Below are positions 49,885 to 60,400 of a stretch of 64,000 bases of DNA, piece after piece. The notes below the pieces were generated by a model that saw only the letters and a program-made list of their open reading frames with translations, made no database searches and was not told the DNA's origin. Numbering within the stretch: the stretch's first letter is position 1; each line of letters starts with the position of its first letter. This DNA comes from Stappia taiwanensis (GTDB lineage: Bacteria > Pseudomonadota > Alphaproteobacteria > Rhizobiales > Stappiaceae), in NCBI RefSeq assembly GCF_014635285.1, contig NZ_BMCR01000003.1, positions 1 through 64,000 on the forward strand, given 5' to 3'. The position numbers were made by a program, and so were the translations under genes.

Positions 49885-50295
49885 ATGACAGCTGACACGA
49901 CCGACCAGGCCCCGCATCGGGGGGTAACATTCCAGGATCGGGAAGTCCTGCTGGATGGTGGTGCTTTCCACGGCTGCGTCTTTATCCGCTGTCACATGGT
50001 CTACGAAGGCGGCGTGCCGCCGGTGTTGTCGGGGTGCCATTTCGAGGGATGTCGCTGGGGCTTCGCCGGAGCGGCGGCCAACACGCTGCTGATGCTCGGG
50101 GCGTTGCGGCAGGGGGGCTTCGAAGGGGTGGTGGACACGACCCTTGCGGCCATTCGCGATGGATCGGTTCTGAACAGCCCCGCGGCGGAGGCGGTGGCGT
50201 CGACGATGAACGCATCGTCTTCGGCCACGCGCCGGGGGGGGATCGATCTGGGTTTCGGCACCTTCCCGATCCCCCGGATTCTGCGCCGGCGCTAG
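49885..50295 (+). CDS. Hypothetical protein with a Gly/Cys-rich pentapeptide-like region
   Basis: A 136-aa protein; CAGGAG lies 5 nt upstream of ATG 49885. It has no signal peptide. Residues about 25-60 contain GAFHGCVFIRCHMVYEGG and LSGCHFEGCRWGFAG, two copies of an x-F-x-G-C-type pattern resembling a short pentapeptide-repeat strand, followed by a helical part (TLLMLGALRQGG). The C-terminus is basic (RILRRR). I do not recognise the family. It is 64 bp upstream of the DUF6916 gene and may be co-expressed with it. Confidence 0.6.
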   Translation: MTADTTDQAPHRGVTFQDREVLLDGGAFHGCVFIRCHMVYEGGVPPVLSGCHFEGCRWGFAGAAANTLLMLGALRQGGFEGVVDTTLAAIRDGSVLNSPAAEAVASTMNASSSATRRGGIDLGFGTFPIPRILRRR

Positions 50296-50359
50296 CCCGC
50301 GACTGACCCCACGGCCACCGAATAGCGTCACGCGCAGACGATTTAAGGGAGCGATTTGC

Positions 50360-50662
50360 ATGAACGACTGGCCTGCCCTTGAGATCCTGACGATGGAGGA
50401 TTTCGAAACGCGCCGCCACCGCAAGCTGCATCTGGCCGCTGGCGGTGAAACCATGCCGCTTGAGATCACCGAGATCACGAAGATGGGGCAGTCGCAAAGG
50501 AATGGCGGCGCGTTCTCGGTGGTGTTTCGCGGCCCTTCCGAGCCGGTCGTTGACCAGGGCGTTCACTGCCTTGAGTTCGAGGGCATGAAGCCGCTGGAGA
50601 TCTTTCTGGTGCCGGTTGGCGAGGACGATGGTGGCCGGCTCTATGAGGCGGTCTTCGGCTGA
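50360..50662 (+). CDS. DUF6916-family protein
   Basis: A 100-aa protein beginning LEILTMEDFETRRHRKLHL. The centre (GAFSVVFRGPSEPVVDQGVHCLEF) and the end (LEIFLVPVGEDDGGRLYEAVF) match the small all-beta DUF6916 pattern as I recall it, a family that co-occurs with tail-collar (MdpB-like) proteins, three of which lie downstream here. Function unknown. Likely start ATG 50360. Confidence 0.7.
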   Translation: MNDWPALEILTMEDFETRRHRKLHLAAGGETMPLEITEITKMGQSQRNGGAFSVVFRGPSEPVVDQGVHCLEFEGMKPLEIFLVPVGEDDGGRLYEAVFG

Positions 50663-50687
50663 CGCGGCCGTCGCCCCAAGAGACGCG

Positions 50688-50745
50688 ACCGGCCGTTACG
50701 CCTGAGGGTTTGGGCCTGAGGGGAGAGGCGGCCGGTTTTCTTTCT
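50688..50745 (+). terminator. Terminator-like stem with T-run after the DUF6916 gene
   Basis: ACCGGCCG (50688-50695) pairs with CGGCCGGT (50729-50736), with a long 33-nt loop, and is followed by TTTCTTTCT. It lies 25 nt past the DUF6916 stop, between convergent genes. The long loop makes it less certain than a tight hairpin. Confidence 0.5.
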
Positions 50746-50767
50746 GAGCTGTGCGATCCGCGCGAGA

Positions 50768-51319
50768 TCAGCGCGGCGCCGGATCCCACCGCATCAGGTG
50801 GTAGACGCCTTTGTCCTCCCGCTTGGTGAAGCCGAGCCGCAAGTAAAGGCGCATCGCCGGATTGTTGTGCTCCACATGGATGCCGACCCCAAGGTTATCG
50901 CGCGTCGCCAGCGCCATCACGTCCCGCATCATCGCTTCGCCAAGACCCTGCCCACGGGCCTCTGGCAGAAGCGCAATGTCGATGACGCGAATTTCCGATG
51001 GCCAGCGTTCCAAGTATAGCCGGCCGATCGGCGCCTGCCGCCACTCGACAAGGAGCCAGTCCGCATCCGGGAAATGCGCCATGTAGTGGCTGTGCTGCGC
51101 CCGGAACTGCATGTCGAGAAAGGCCGATTTCTCGGCCGCGCTCCAGGGGAGCGGGGCGAGCTCCTCCGCTCGGGTCGATCCGTAAAGCAGGCTGAGGAAG
51201 GGAAGATCCGCTTCCTGGATACGGCGAAAGCGCAGGCCGCGCGCCCGCGCACGCGGCAAGGGGGGCAGGCGGCGCCGGCTGGCGGTGCCGTCCGGAATGG
51301 TGAGCGTGTCGGCAGGCAT
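50768..51319 (-). CDS. GNAT-family N-acetyltransferase
   Basis: A 183-aa protein with a basic, Arg-rich N-terminus (RRLPPLPRARARGLRFRR), then LLPEARGQGLGEAMMRDVMAL (acetyl-CoA loop Q/R-x-x-G-x-G) and VEHNNPAMRLYLRLGF, the classic GNAT end. It starts 1 nt after the propeller gene's stop, so it is the last gene of the minus-strand run that starts with the collar proteins. A GNAT recurs in MdpB-type gene clusters, as I recall, with unknown substrate. Confidence 0.82.
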   Translation of the reverse strand: MPADTLTIPDGTASRRRLPPLPRARARGLRFRRIQEADLPFLSLLYGSTRAEELAPLPWSAAEKSAFLDMQFRAQHSHYMAHFPDADWLLVEWRQAPIGRLYLERWPSEIRVIDIALLPEARGQGLGEAMMRDVMALATRDNLGVGIHVEHNNPAMRLYLRLGFTKREDKGVYHLMRWDPAPR

Positions 51320-51320
51320 C

Positions 51321-52598
51321 TCAGCCGGTCTTTGGCGGGGTCAGGTCCCGCACCACGCCAAACGTGCCGATGCCGCTCTTTGCCAGCGTGTCCCAGCCGA
51401 CCTCCCAACTGGTGGAATCGATCGTGTATTGCGAGAGGCACTGCAGATCGGCGTTGGCATCGACCCGCTGGAAGAGCGTCAGCCGGCCATCGGCGTTGTA
51501 GTCCATGGCGATCTCGCCGAACCCGGAGGCCACGCCGATCTGTTCCCAACCGATCCACTGCTGAAAGGCCGGGTCGATCTGCACATTGCCATGTACCCCC
51601 TTGTTCTCATCAATCGCGACAAGGACGATATGCGATGCGGCATTGAAGGAAGAGGTCAGCGCAACCAGTGGAACGCCGGTCATGCCGAGCCGCGCCCAGG
51701 TGGACCAGGTGGTCGCGCCGGCTGGCTGTTGCCGGATCTGAACGACCTGCGCCAGCGCGCCGATCATGAAGATGTTGACCGCGCCCTCGTGGTCGAGAAC
51801 GACGGTGGGGGCAGAGGCCGCGCCGCCGCTGGCGCTGGTGTCGAGGCGCTGCCAGCCGGTCCAGTCCGCCACCTTCAGGGAGACGTCGGTCTTCTGCTGG
51901 TTGACGTAAATCTTCTTGTTCTCCGCCTCGGTGCCAATGGCGGCGATCAGCACGCGCCCATCCGCATTGTTGCCGAGGGTAATGCGGGACACAGGCGTGT
52001 CCGTGCCGAGGGATTGCCAGTCGCTCCAGGGCGTCTCCGGCGGCGCGGCTTCATGGACGGTAATGGTGATCGGCTCGGTTTGCCCCGGCGGGACCTGCTC
52101 GATGGTCTTCTCGACGATCCGGTCCGGGTTCTGGTAGATCCACCAGACCGCGCCGGTCGCGTCGTCGACGCCGAAGACCGCGACCCGGCCGCCGGCGTTG
52201 ATGGTCATGGCAAGCTGGGCAAAGCCGCTGCAACCGGCCGGCAGGCCAAGACTGACCGGTGCATTCCACCGTTGCGCCCCATCCGGCGCTGCTGGCGCTT
52301 CATCGATGTACTGGACCTCGGCTGAGGCCTTGGCCTGCGCCGCCATGGCGACCCGGCCATCCGAGGTGGCGCCGGTCGCCAGTACGCTGTAGGCGGTGTC
52401 GTTGATCCGGGTCCACTGCGTGGTCCATGCCCCGTTCGGGGCCGGTTGGGCGTTCCAGGAGAGCGTATCATCGGCATTCACGTCGATGGCGATCACCATC
52501 AGCCGCGAAAGTTCAGCGAAGGGCGTTTCCCCTGGCGCGCCCTGCGGCAGGAACGCTTCCTCTTCCAGCTCGATTTCAGTTCTCTCGGCATCGCTCAT
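51321..52598 (-). CDS. Predicted beta-propeller protein (PLL/tectonin-like repeats)
   Basis: A 425-aa protein, ATG 52598 with CAGGAG upstream. Seven or so repeating blocks of about 50 residues each carry W plus a D-G-R-x-x-V/L-x-x-x motif (NADGRVLIAAIG, NAGGRVAVFGV, YNADGRLTLFQR, HEGAVNIFMIG), with W-x-x-W pairs (TTWSTWARLG, WSDWQSLG). That is the layout of PLL-like/tectonin lectin propellers. No signal peptide is seen. It is carried in one transcript with three tail-collar genes, and surface binding or sugar recognition is plausible. Confidence 0.65.
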   Translation of the reverse strand: MSDAERTEIELEEEAFLPQGAPGETPFAELSRLMVIAIDVNADDTLSWNAQPAPNGAWTTQWTRINDTAYSVLATGATSDGRVAMAAQAKASAEVQYIDEAPAAPDGAQRWNAPVSLGLPAGCSGFAQLAMTINAGGRVAVFGVDDATGAVWWIYQNPDRIVEKTIEQVPPGQTEPITITVHEAAPPETPWSDWQSLGTDTPVSRITLGNNADGRVLIAAIGTEAENKKIYVNQQKTDVSLKVADWTGWQRLDTSASGGAASAPTVVLDHEGAVNIFMIGALAQVVQIRQQPAGATTWSTWARLGMTGVPLVALTSSFNAASHIVLVAIDENKGVHGNVQIDPAFQQWIGWEQIGVASGFGEIAMDYNADGRLTLFQRVDANADLQCLSQYTIDSTSWEVGWDTLAKSGIGTFGVVRDLTPPKTG

Positions 52599-52641
52599 GA
52601 TCGCGCTCCTGTGCGAAAATCGTGTCGTGGCGGGGCCGCGC

Positions 52642-53169
52642 TCAACCGCGGGAGGGATAGAGCCCCTGCAACGCGATGATGAAATTGATGGCCAGAAAAG
52701 GCTGCAGGTTGTTGTGGGGCTGTGACCCGCCGGCGGGCAGCACCGCGGCATCCTCCATGGGGACAAGGTTGCTGCTCGTGTCGGTTTGATAGGCCGGGCC
52801 GCCCATCGACTGGGCCGGGACCTGGTTGGCAGAGGGCACCTGAGACGAGGCGCGGAACGTGTCCGCGCGCATCGTGTGCCGGTGCTGGGGCATCTGCGCT
52901 TCGGTCAAGGTCACCGTCTCGACGCCGCCGCGCTGGCCCAGGCGCCGGGAGGTCAGCCCGGGGCCCCGGCCGGGATGCATCGGTGCGCGCCCTTCAAGGT
53001 TCGGCAAGGCGGTGGTGGTGCGGCCATCGCCGCCATAGGTGGTGCCGATCAGCGAGAACAGCGCCGTATTCTGGGCAATGGGCAACAGTTGGCCGTTGCA
53101 GAAGGCCCAGCTTCTGGGAGCGAAATTGCCGGCGAAGATGCGGATTTCCGCGATGAAGGGTTCAGACAT
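52642..53169 (-). CDS. Phage tail collar domain protein (MdpB-like), copy 1
   Basis: A 175-aa protein with the collar core: EIRIFAGNFAPRSWAFCNGQ, LPIAQNTALFSLIGTTYGGD, then GRAPMHPG and MPQHRHTM. The middle is low complexity (SSQVPSANQVPAQSMGG), and the end reads NLQPFLAINFIIALQGLYPS. Collar proteins form trimeric tail-fibre or exported-fibre structures. It is 12 bp from copy 2 and closely related to it. No signal peptide, so export, if any, is by an unknown route. Confidence 0.85.
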   Translation of the reverse strand: MSEPFIAEIRIFAGNFAPRSWAFCNGQLLPIAQNTALFSLIGTTYGGDGRTTTALPNLEGRAPMHPGRGPGLTSRRLGQRGGVETVTLTEAQMPQHRHTMRADTFRASSQVPSANQVPAQSMGGPAYQTDTSSNLVPMEDAAVLPAGGSQPHNNLQPFLAINFIIALQGLYPSRG

Positions 53170-53181
53170 GGCGGGTCTCCC

Positions 53182-53700
53182 TCAATGCCGGCTGGGATAG
53201 ATGCCGAACAGCGCGATAATGAAATTCACGCACAGATACGGCATCAGGTTGGTATGCGAGCGGCTGCCGCCGGTGTTGGTGATGGCGCTGCTGGCGAACT
53301 GATCGGTGGGGGAGGCGTCGGTAAAGATGGCGACGGTGGGGCTTTCACCGATCAGGGTATTTTGCGGCGAACTGACGGTGGCCATGTCGGTCGTCGCATT
53401 GTAGGTGTGGCCATGGGAGGGAAGCTGATTGACCGTGAGGGTCACCTTCTCCGCACCGCCCTTGGCTCCGAGGCGGCGCTCCGACAGGCCCGGCCCGTGG
53501 CCGGCGTGGATCGGAATGCGCCCGCGCAGGTCCGGAAGCCCGAAGGTGGTGCGCCCGTCGCCGCCGTAGATGGTGCCAAGCAGGGAGAACAGGGCGTCGT
53601 TCTGTGAGACAGCGAGCAGTTGCCCGTCGCAAAAGGCCCATCCGCGAGGGGCGAAATTCCCCGCGAACATACGAATTTCACCGACAAAGGGTTCGGACAT
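53182..53700 (-). CDS. Phage tail collar domain protein (MdpB-like), copy 2
   Basis: A 172-aa paralogue of its neighbours: EIRMFAGNFAPRGWAFCDGQ, LLGTIYGGDGRTTFGLPDL, GRIPIHAGHGPGL, then QLPSHGHTYN. The C-terminus (NLMPYLCVNFIIALFGIYPSRH) matches the other copies. The variable central stretch (TTDMATVSSPQNTLIGES) differs from copy 1 and copy 3. The three proteins probably build a hetero-oligomeric fibre, but this is inferred. Confidence 0.85.
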   Translation of the reverse strand: MSEPFVGEIRMFAGNFAPRGWAFCDGQLLAVSQNDALFSLLGTIYGGDGRTTFGLPDLRGRIPIHAGHGPGLSERRLGAKGGAEKVTLTVNQLPSHGHTYNATTDMATVSSPQNTLIGESPTVAIFTDASPTDQFASSAITNTGGSRSHTNLMPYLCVNFIIALFGIYPSRH

Positions 53701-53751
53701 TCAGGTGGCCCTCCCAAGCCTTCAAAGGAAGCGGTCGTTCTGTCGTGGGGA

Positions 53752-54273
53752 TCAGTTGCGTGAGGGGAACAGGCCCTGGAGGGCGATGCAGAAATTGACG
53801 GCCAGATACGGCTGCATGTTCTCATGCGCCTGGCTGCCGCCGACATGGGTCAGTGTTGCGGAACTGAGGGGCTGGCGCGATGCTGCCGATGAGGACGGGG
53901 TGTAAAGGTCTGGCGTCGCCGCCAGGATGTGACCGCCTGGCAGAATGTGATTGGCCGGGGTATTGGAGGCATAGGCGATATGATCGTGCTGCGGCATCTC
54001 ATTGGCACTGAGCGTGTGGGTTTCCTCGCCGCTCTTCTGGCCCAGCCGATGTTCGCTTCCTCCGTCACTGCGCCCCACATGGATCGGGGTGCGTCCGCGC
54101 AGGTCGGGGAGGGCGAAAGTGGTGCGCCCGTCGCCGCCATAGGTCGTCCCCAGCAGGGAATAAAGCGACTGGTTCTGGTTTATGGGCAGGATCTGCCCAT
54201 CGCAAAAGCCCCAGCCACGTGGTGGGAAATTAAAACCCACCATCCGGACTTCGGCGAGGAATGGCTCGGACAT
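53752..54273 (-). CDS. Phage tail collar domain protein (MdpB-like), copy 3
   Basis: A 173-aa protein from ATG 54273, the first collar gene in the run. It has VRMVGFNFPPRGWGFCDGQI, LLGTTYGGDGRTTFALPDL, GRTPIHVGRSDGG and MPQHDHIAYA, and ends NMQPYLAVNFCIALQGLFPS. It is the collar gene nearest to the giant repeat protein. A perfect TATAAT lies 39 nt upstream of the ATG, the likely promoter for all three collar genes plus the propeller and GNAT. The open frame to 54312 adds 13 residues without support. Confidence 0.85.
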   Translation of the reverse strand: MSEPFLAEVRMVGFNFPPRGWGFCDGQILPINQNQSLYSLLGTTYGGDGRTTFALPDLRGRTPIHVGRSDGGSEHRLGQKSGEETHTLSANEMPQHDHIAYASNTPANHILPGGHILAATPDLYTPSSSAASRQPLSSATLTHVGGSQAHENMQPYLAVNFCIALQGLFPSRN

Positions 54274-54311
54274 ACGGTGTTCCCCAATTTGGTCAGCGAG
54301 AGGCTTATGCA

Positions 54312-54317
54312 ATTATA
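54312..54317 (-). promoter_or_regulatory. TATAAT -10 box upstream of the collar operon
   Basis: A perfect TATAAT on the minus strand, about 39 nt upstream of the first collar ATG, in an AT-rich stretch. No good -35 hexamer is seen 16-18 bp upstream (GGTTTT-like), so an extended or activator-dependent promoter is possible. The same gap (54274-54430) holds nothing else I can support. Confidence 0.4.
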
Positions 54318-54430
54318 GATTGCTTAATTTGTAAAAACCCCTCATGCGAGTATGCTGTCCTTCCGCTACGCAATCAAGGGTATTCGCGCCTCCGCCAATG
54401 ATAAATTTCCGGATCTCGCACCATCGTTGA

Positions 54431-57400
54431 TCAGGGCAGCGGGCAAGCCCCGCCGCCCTGGATCACACCGCCGCTAGCCAGGGACGTGGCGACGACTGGA
54501 GTGCCGGTGTTGCGGCCCTGCAGATACGCCTCGATCGCGGCGCCGTCATTCGCAGCTCCACCATAGCCATTGAGGTTGAGAGTCCCGTTCGACATTGCGC
54601 GAACGGCGATTTCCTGGGCAGTGGGTGTGGTGGTCGTCAGGTTGTTCTCAAAGCCGGCGCCGCCAAGATCGAGGCAAAGCTGATTGCCGTCACGGCTGTC
54701 GGCGAAGACTGCCGCGAAGGCGAAGGCGGAACCGGTCTCCGTCACGGTGTTGTTGCGGACCGTTGCGTTCAGGATTGCCTGATTGGAGGTGCCGTCCTTC
54801 GCTGTGAGGACGATGCCCGCACCGCCGAAGTCATGGATCGTGTTGTTCTGGATCAGCGCGGTCATCGTGCCGGCGCTCGCGGACGTGGCATGTCCAAGGA
54901 TCGTGAGGGAGATGCTATCGTAGCCGGCGGAGCCGATGACCCCCGCAGTGCCAATCGCGTTGCCGGTGATTGTGATCGCGTTACTGGAATTGCTGTTTGC
55001 GTGGTGAACCGCGATCCCGCCGCCGGAGAAGCCACCACCGACGGAGGTCATGGTATTGCCGCTGATCGTCGTTGAGGTGACAGTGGCGGTTCCGTCCAGG
55101 GTCAGGTGGATGTTGTAATCAGCGTTATTGCTGAAGCTGCTGTTCTGCACGGTGATCGTGCCGACGGAAGCGCCGGTCTGCAGATCGATGGAGATGCCAT
55201 CCCGCAACGAGCCGGTGGTGACATTCCGCAGGGTGCTGTCATCGAGCAGGAACGAGGTCATCCCCGTTGCGCCCGTTTGCTGAAGCACGCGGATATTGGA
55301 GTCGAAATTGCCCTCAGCCAGGACTTGCGACAGGTCGTAGGTGCCGCTGCCGTCAATAATACTCAGGCCATGCTCTGCATTTGCATTGCCGTTCGACGAC
55401 AGGGTCATTCCGTTCAGTGTCAGGTTGTTCACGCGCAAGGCATCGATGCCTTGGTCGGCGGACCCCGTGACCGTCATGTGCGACAGGTTTACGTCGACCG
55501 TATTGTTCAGCCAGATGCCCGTCCTTGTGCTGTTCTGGATCGTGCCGCCCGAGCCGTTGCCGCCCCGCGCCGGAGCGGTTCCGTCGCCGGTCACGGTAAG
55601 GCCGCCCGCACCGCCGGTGGTGTCGAGGAAGATGCCGTAGCTCGTACCATTCGACGAGATCGACTGGAAGGTCAGTCCGGCGGCGTCGATGGTGGTGTCG
55701 GTGACACGGAGCGCTGTGCCGGTGGTGGTTGTCAGGGAGTTGCCCGCTCCCTGGACCGTGACCGTGCCACCGTCGGCTGCGACGAAGCCCGCACCCGCCG
55801 TCGCGTCGATATCGAGGCCGCCGCCGATGAAGCTGATCGTGGAACCTGTATTCGCAGTCAGGCTGACGGCGGTCTGCATGCCGCTGTTGATCGTCTTCGT
55901 GCCACCGGAGAAGTTGAAGGTGGTCCCGCTGACGCTGTTCGCCACCAAAAGGCCGGTCCCGGTGGACCCGGTGATCGTCATGTTTCCCGTCAGATTGACC
56001 GTGCCGCCGACGCCGAGGAGCCTCATGCCGGTCCCGGTGCTGCCGGTCGAACGGGTGTGCGTCGCGTTCAGGTTCAGCGTGGTGTTGCTGATGTCCAGGA
56101 CCGCGCGGCCGTTCGAAGTGAGGCCGCCCGCACTCGTCGTGCCGATATTCAGCGTCCCGGTGTTGCTGGCAAGAATGGCCGATGCGTTGACTGCGGAAAT
56201 GCCTTGTATCGTGCTGAAGGTGAAGGTGCCGGTGTTGTTGACGAGCTTGAGGCCGCCGCCGCTTTCTCCCGCGTCGTCGTGATCGATCCAAAGGGTCTCG
56301 ATGGTGATGCCGCCGGCACCCAGTGTCGTGTTGGCGATGTCGACCGCATAAGTGTCTGCGCCGAGGATGTTGTTTGTTCGAATCGCACCGCCGGAAATGG
56401 TCAGTATGCCGCCGTCGTTGGCGACGATGGCCTGACCGGTCGTCAGCGGCCCGCCTGTGCGAGGATTGTCGTTGTAGACGAGATTTGTGAAGTTGATGGT
56501 CGCCGTACTGTTGTTCGTCAAGACGAAGCCGTCGCCCGCGCCTGCGCTGGCGTTGGCCCAGTTTCGGACCTCGATTTGAGCCTGGAAGTCGGCGGCAAAG
56601 CTGGCGGCGGAATTGGTGATCGCGACACCGCTTCCCGTTCGATTGTGAATGATCGAGCTGCCGGTGAGAGTGAAGCTGCCCGAGTTGTTGTCGAGGCGAA
56701 TGCCGGTCGCGACATTGTCCGCCGTTGCGTCTGATCCGATGGTCACCGTGCCGAAGGAGAAGGCGCCGGAGGACGAGGAAATGTCGATGCCGTTCGCCGT
56801 GCTGCCGGCAATGTTCATCGCGTTGGCAGTAAAGGTGCCTGCTCCGCCGACGTTGGTCATCGTCACGGCATTGCCGGTGATCTTGCCGGACGAGGCGAGC
56901 GTGTCGAAGGACATGCCGCTGGCAGCGATGCTGACGCCATTCAGTGAGATCAGCTGCCCGGTGGTGGTGTTGATCGTGTTGGTGCCGGTGGCGGTGCCGG
57001 AAAGGGAGCCGCCGCCCGAGCCGTCAAGCCGCAGGCCGCTGGTCAGCGCCAGACCTTGGAAATCGAAGGTGGAGGCGCCCGAAGTGGTGGCGACGTCGAT
57101 TGCGTCGCCGCCGGTCCCGCCGCCGATGCTGCTGAACCGGACGATCAGGTTTTCAGCCGCCGCGTAGCTGGCGGCGATGCCATCGAACGTTCCGCCATTG
57201 GTGATCTGGACGTTCTGGATGCCGGAGGATCCGGCAAGGGTCACCGTGTTGCCGGTGGCGGAGGTCAGGGTCGGCAGCACCGTGTCGATGCCGGTAGCGG
57301 GGGCGGCGACCACCGAGGACGAGCCCATGCCGGTCAGCTTTACACTGGCCGGAGCCCCGCCGCCGGAGATCCCGAGGGTCGAAACGTCGATGCTCTCGCC

Positions 57401-60400
57401 GGCGGCAAGGCCGATCAACACCTGTCCATCGGCAAGGTCGAGCGAGGTTTCGCCCTGGGCGTTCAGGTCGATCAGGTCGCTGGACCCATTCACATTGGTA
57501 TCGATCAGCACGATCACATCGGCGCCGGAGGCTTCCGCCTCGCCAGCGGTGCCCGGGTCGGCGAAGGTGCCGAGGCCGGAGGTGCCGGCGTTGTCGATGA
57601 CGAAGACGGTCGGGCCTTGCAGGTTGGCGACATTGCTGGCGCCGAAACCGACATCTTCGAAATTATACTCGCCGGTGGCGGTCGTGCCGGTCGTGACAAT
57701 GGCGAAATTGCCGGCAATGCCGGAGGTGTCGATCAGGCTGGCGACCGGTGCGGACCCGTCGCCATACTGGAAGCGGACGCCATTGGCGATGTTGGCGTTG
57801 GTCAGATCGACACCGACCTGCACGCCCTGGATCGTGCCGGAATTGGTGGTGACCACATCCTTGCTGTTGTCGTAGCCGGTGAGGTCGATGCCCTTCGAGC
57901 CAACCTGGCTTGTGCCGCTGATATCGAGGCGCGCGAAGGTCACCTGCCCATCGAAGGTGCCGCCGGAGAGGTTCAGACCTGTTCCCGCGCCGAGATTGGT
58001 GATGTCGACATTGCCGAAGGTCATGTTGCCGTTCGTGCCGGTCGCACGGATACCGTTGCCGCCCGCTCCCATGGCAATCGTCATGTCGCCAGTGGTGAGC
58101 GTTCCGGAGTTGCCAGTGAGGAGCAGACCGTCGCCACTGGTCGGCATCAGGTTGACCGCGCCGAAGGTCATATCCGACGACACATTCGTCGCGGCGATCG
58201 CCGACCCCAGGGTTCCCGAGATCGAGGTGGTTCCGCTGACGGTGAATGCGCCTCCGGTAATGGTGTGGAGCCCGAGGCCCGCAGGACCTGCGATATTCGT
58301 GCCTGTGATGGAGGTGAAATTGACGCCGCCGGCGCCAACGGCAATACCCGCGAAGTTGGCGATCTGCGCGTTGTTGACCGCAAGTGATCCGGTGCCGACG
58401 GACAGCGTTCCGCCGTTCTGAACGATCATGCCGAAGCCGCCATCCGTCGCCACATCAATGTCGGCGAAACTGACCGTGACGGCCTGGGTAGCGTTGTCGA
58501 TGAACACGCCGTGGCCGCCAAGCGCGGTCGTGGTCCCCAGATCCAACGTGCCGGTAAAGGAGATCGTATGCGCACCGGTCGCGCCGCTCGACAGAATGCC
58601 GCTCGATCCCGCGCCATTCGAGACGATGGTGCCGGCATGGGTGAAGCTGCCGCCAGAGCGGCCGGTGATCGATACCGCGGTTCCGGACGTATTGTTGATC
58701 GAGCTGGCGCCGTCGAAGGTGAAGACCGCGTCGCCCCCGTCGATCGACAGCGTGTTGCCGCCGGAAATGTCGACATTCACTGCATTGATGGTGCCGCCGG
58801 CATTGTTGAAGGCAATGCCGGCGGCCGCGCCGGAGATCGAGATGTTCTGCAGCGTCGTCGTGCCGGTGGCGTTGTTCAGCGTGATCGAGGTCCCGGTCAC
58901 GCCGGTGCTGGTCATGTTGCTGATGGAGGAGCCTGCGGCATTCAGCAGAATGTCATTGGCGTTGCCGGAGAAGGTGACACCGCTGATGGTGGTGTTGGTC
59001 GAGGGGGTGATCTCGATGCCGTAATTGGCAAAGTTGCTGATCCGGGAGCGCTCGATCAGCGTTCCCGTGGCGCCCGTGCCATTGTCCTTGATGCCGCGTG
59101 CGGCGGTGCCGTTGCCTTCCAGGTCGAGACCAGCGATGTGGTTGCCGCTGGACCCCAGCGTGACCACATTGTCGCCCGCGCTGGTGGTCAGCGTCGCCGC
59201 GCCGTTGCCGGTCGGATCGTCGATGGTCAGGCTTGGGGCGAAGAGCTGGATGGTCGGCGGCACCGTGAGATTGACGGCGACTGCCTGGCTGCCGCCGGCC
59301 CCGTCGCCGAAACTCAGAAGTTGCTGCGTGTCTTTCAGATTGAGGGTGTTGTCGCCATTGGTGCCCGCAGCTGTGATCGCACTGCCGTTGTTGATCAGGA
59401 TGATGATATCGTCGGTTGCCGCTGCAAGCTCCGCATCGGCAAGCGTCATGGGGTTCGCCGCATCCGATCCCGACCCGTCGCCGCCGCCGGCGGCCCCATC
59501 GGCATCGACGAAATAGATCCGGCCAACACCGAAGCCCTTGCCCGGGCTGCCCGCGAAGGCCACGTCCTGGAAATTGTAGGTGCCGGCGATCGGAGCGGAA
59601 CTGGCGTCGATGGCCGTGGTCGCGTCGATGGTCGATCCGGTGTCGATGCCGTCTTCGCCGTCGCCAAAGGTGAAGTTGGCGTTCGAGGCCGCATTGAGGA
59701 ACACACCGGTATCGACGCCGGCGATCGAGCTGGACGTACCGCCGGCGGCCGTATCGCCAAGACGGATGGTCTGGCCGCCAAGGACGCCGCGCAGGTCGAC
59801 ACCGATGGTGCCGGTGGCGCTGCTGCTGATCAGGTCGAAATCATCGGCCGTCACGGCGGCGTTCAAGGTTGCGCCGCTGACATCGAAACCGGTGCGGTTG
59901 TCGTTATCGAGTGCAATGTCGATGTTGTCGAAATGGATCGCCCCATCGATCGTACCGGCGATCCTGATTGCGGCGGCGCCGGCGGGAAGCGCTGGAATGA
60001 GCGGCGCGCCAATCGTGCTGTCCGTGCCGGGGTTGGTGATCGTCACCTGGCCGAAACTGATCACGCCGGAGGTATCGGTGATGCGGATCGCATCATCCAC
60101 CGTATCGGCGATCGTTGTGGTTCCGGATACGGAGAAGCTTCCGGTATTGCCGTTGAGGTCGAGGCCGATCGTGGCGCCGCCGGTGGTAAATTCCAGGCCG
60201 GCACCTGGCGCCAGCATCGGCGTCGATTGGATGTCCAGGGTGTTGAAGCTGATGTTCGCCGCGGAATTGACCACCTTGACCGCAGAGGTCTCGCTCCGGA
60301 GATAGTTTCCGCCGACCTGGGAGGAGACTTCCGGGGCAAGGATCGTCGCCGCACCGGTCACGGTGAAGGCTCCAGTGAAATTCCGAATCAGAAGCGCGTG

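Noticed and set aside
50768-54273. Prophage or phage-tail locus
   Set aside because: Only collar-type genes occur; no capsid, portal, terminase, integrase or lysis genes are seen.
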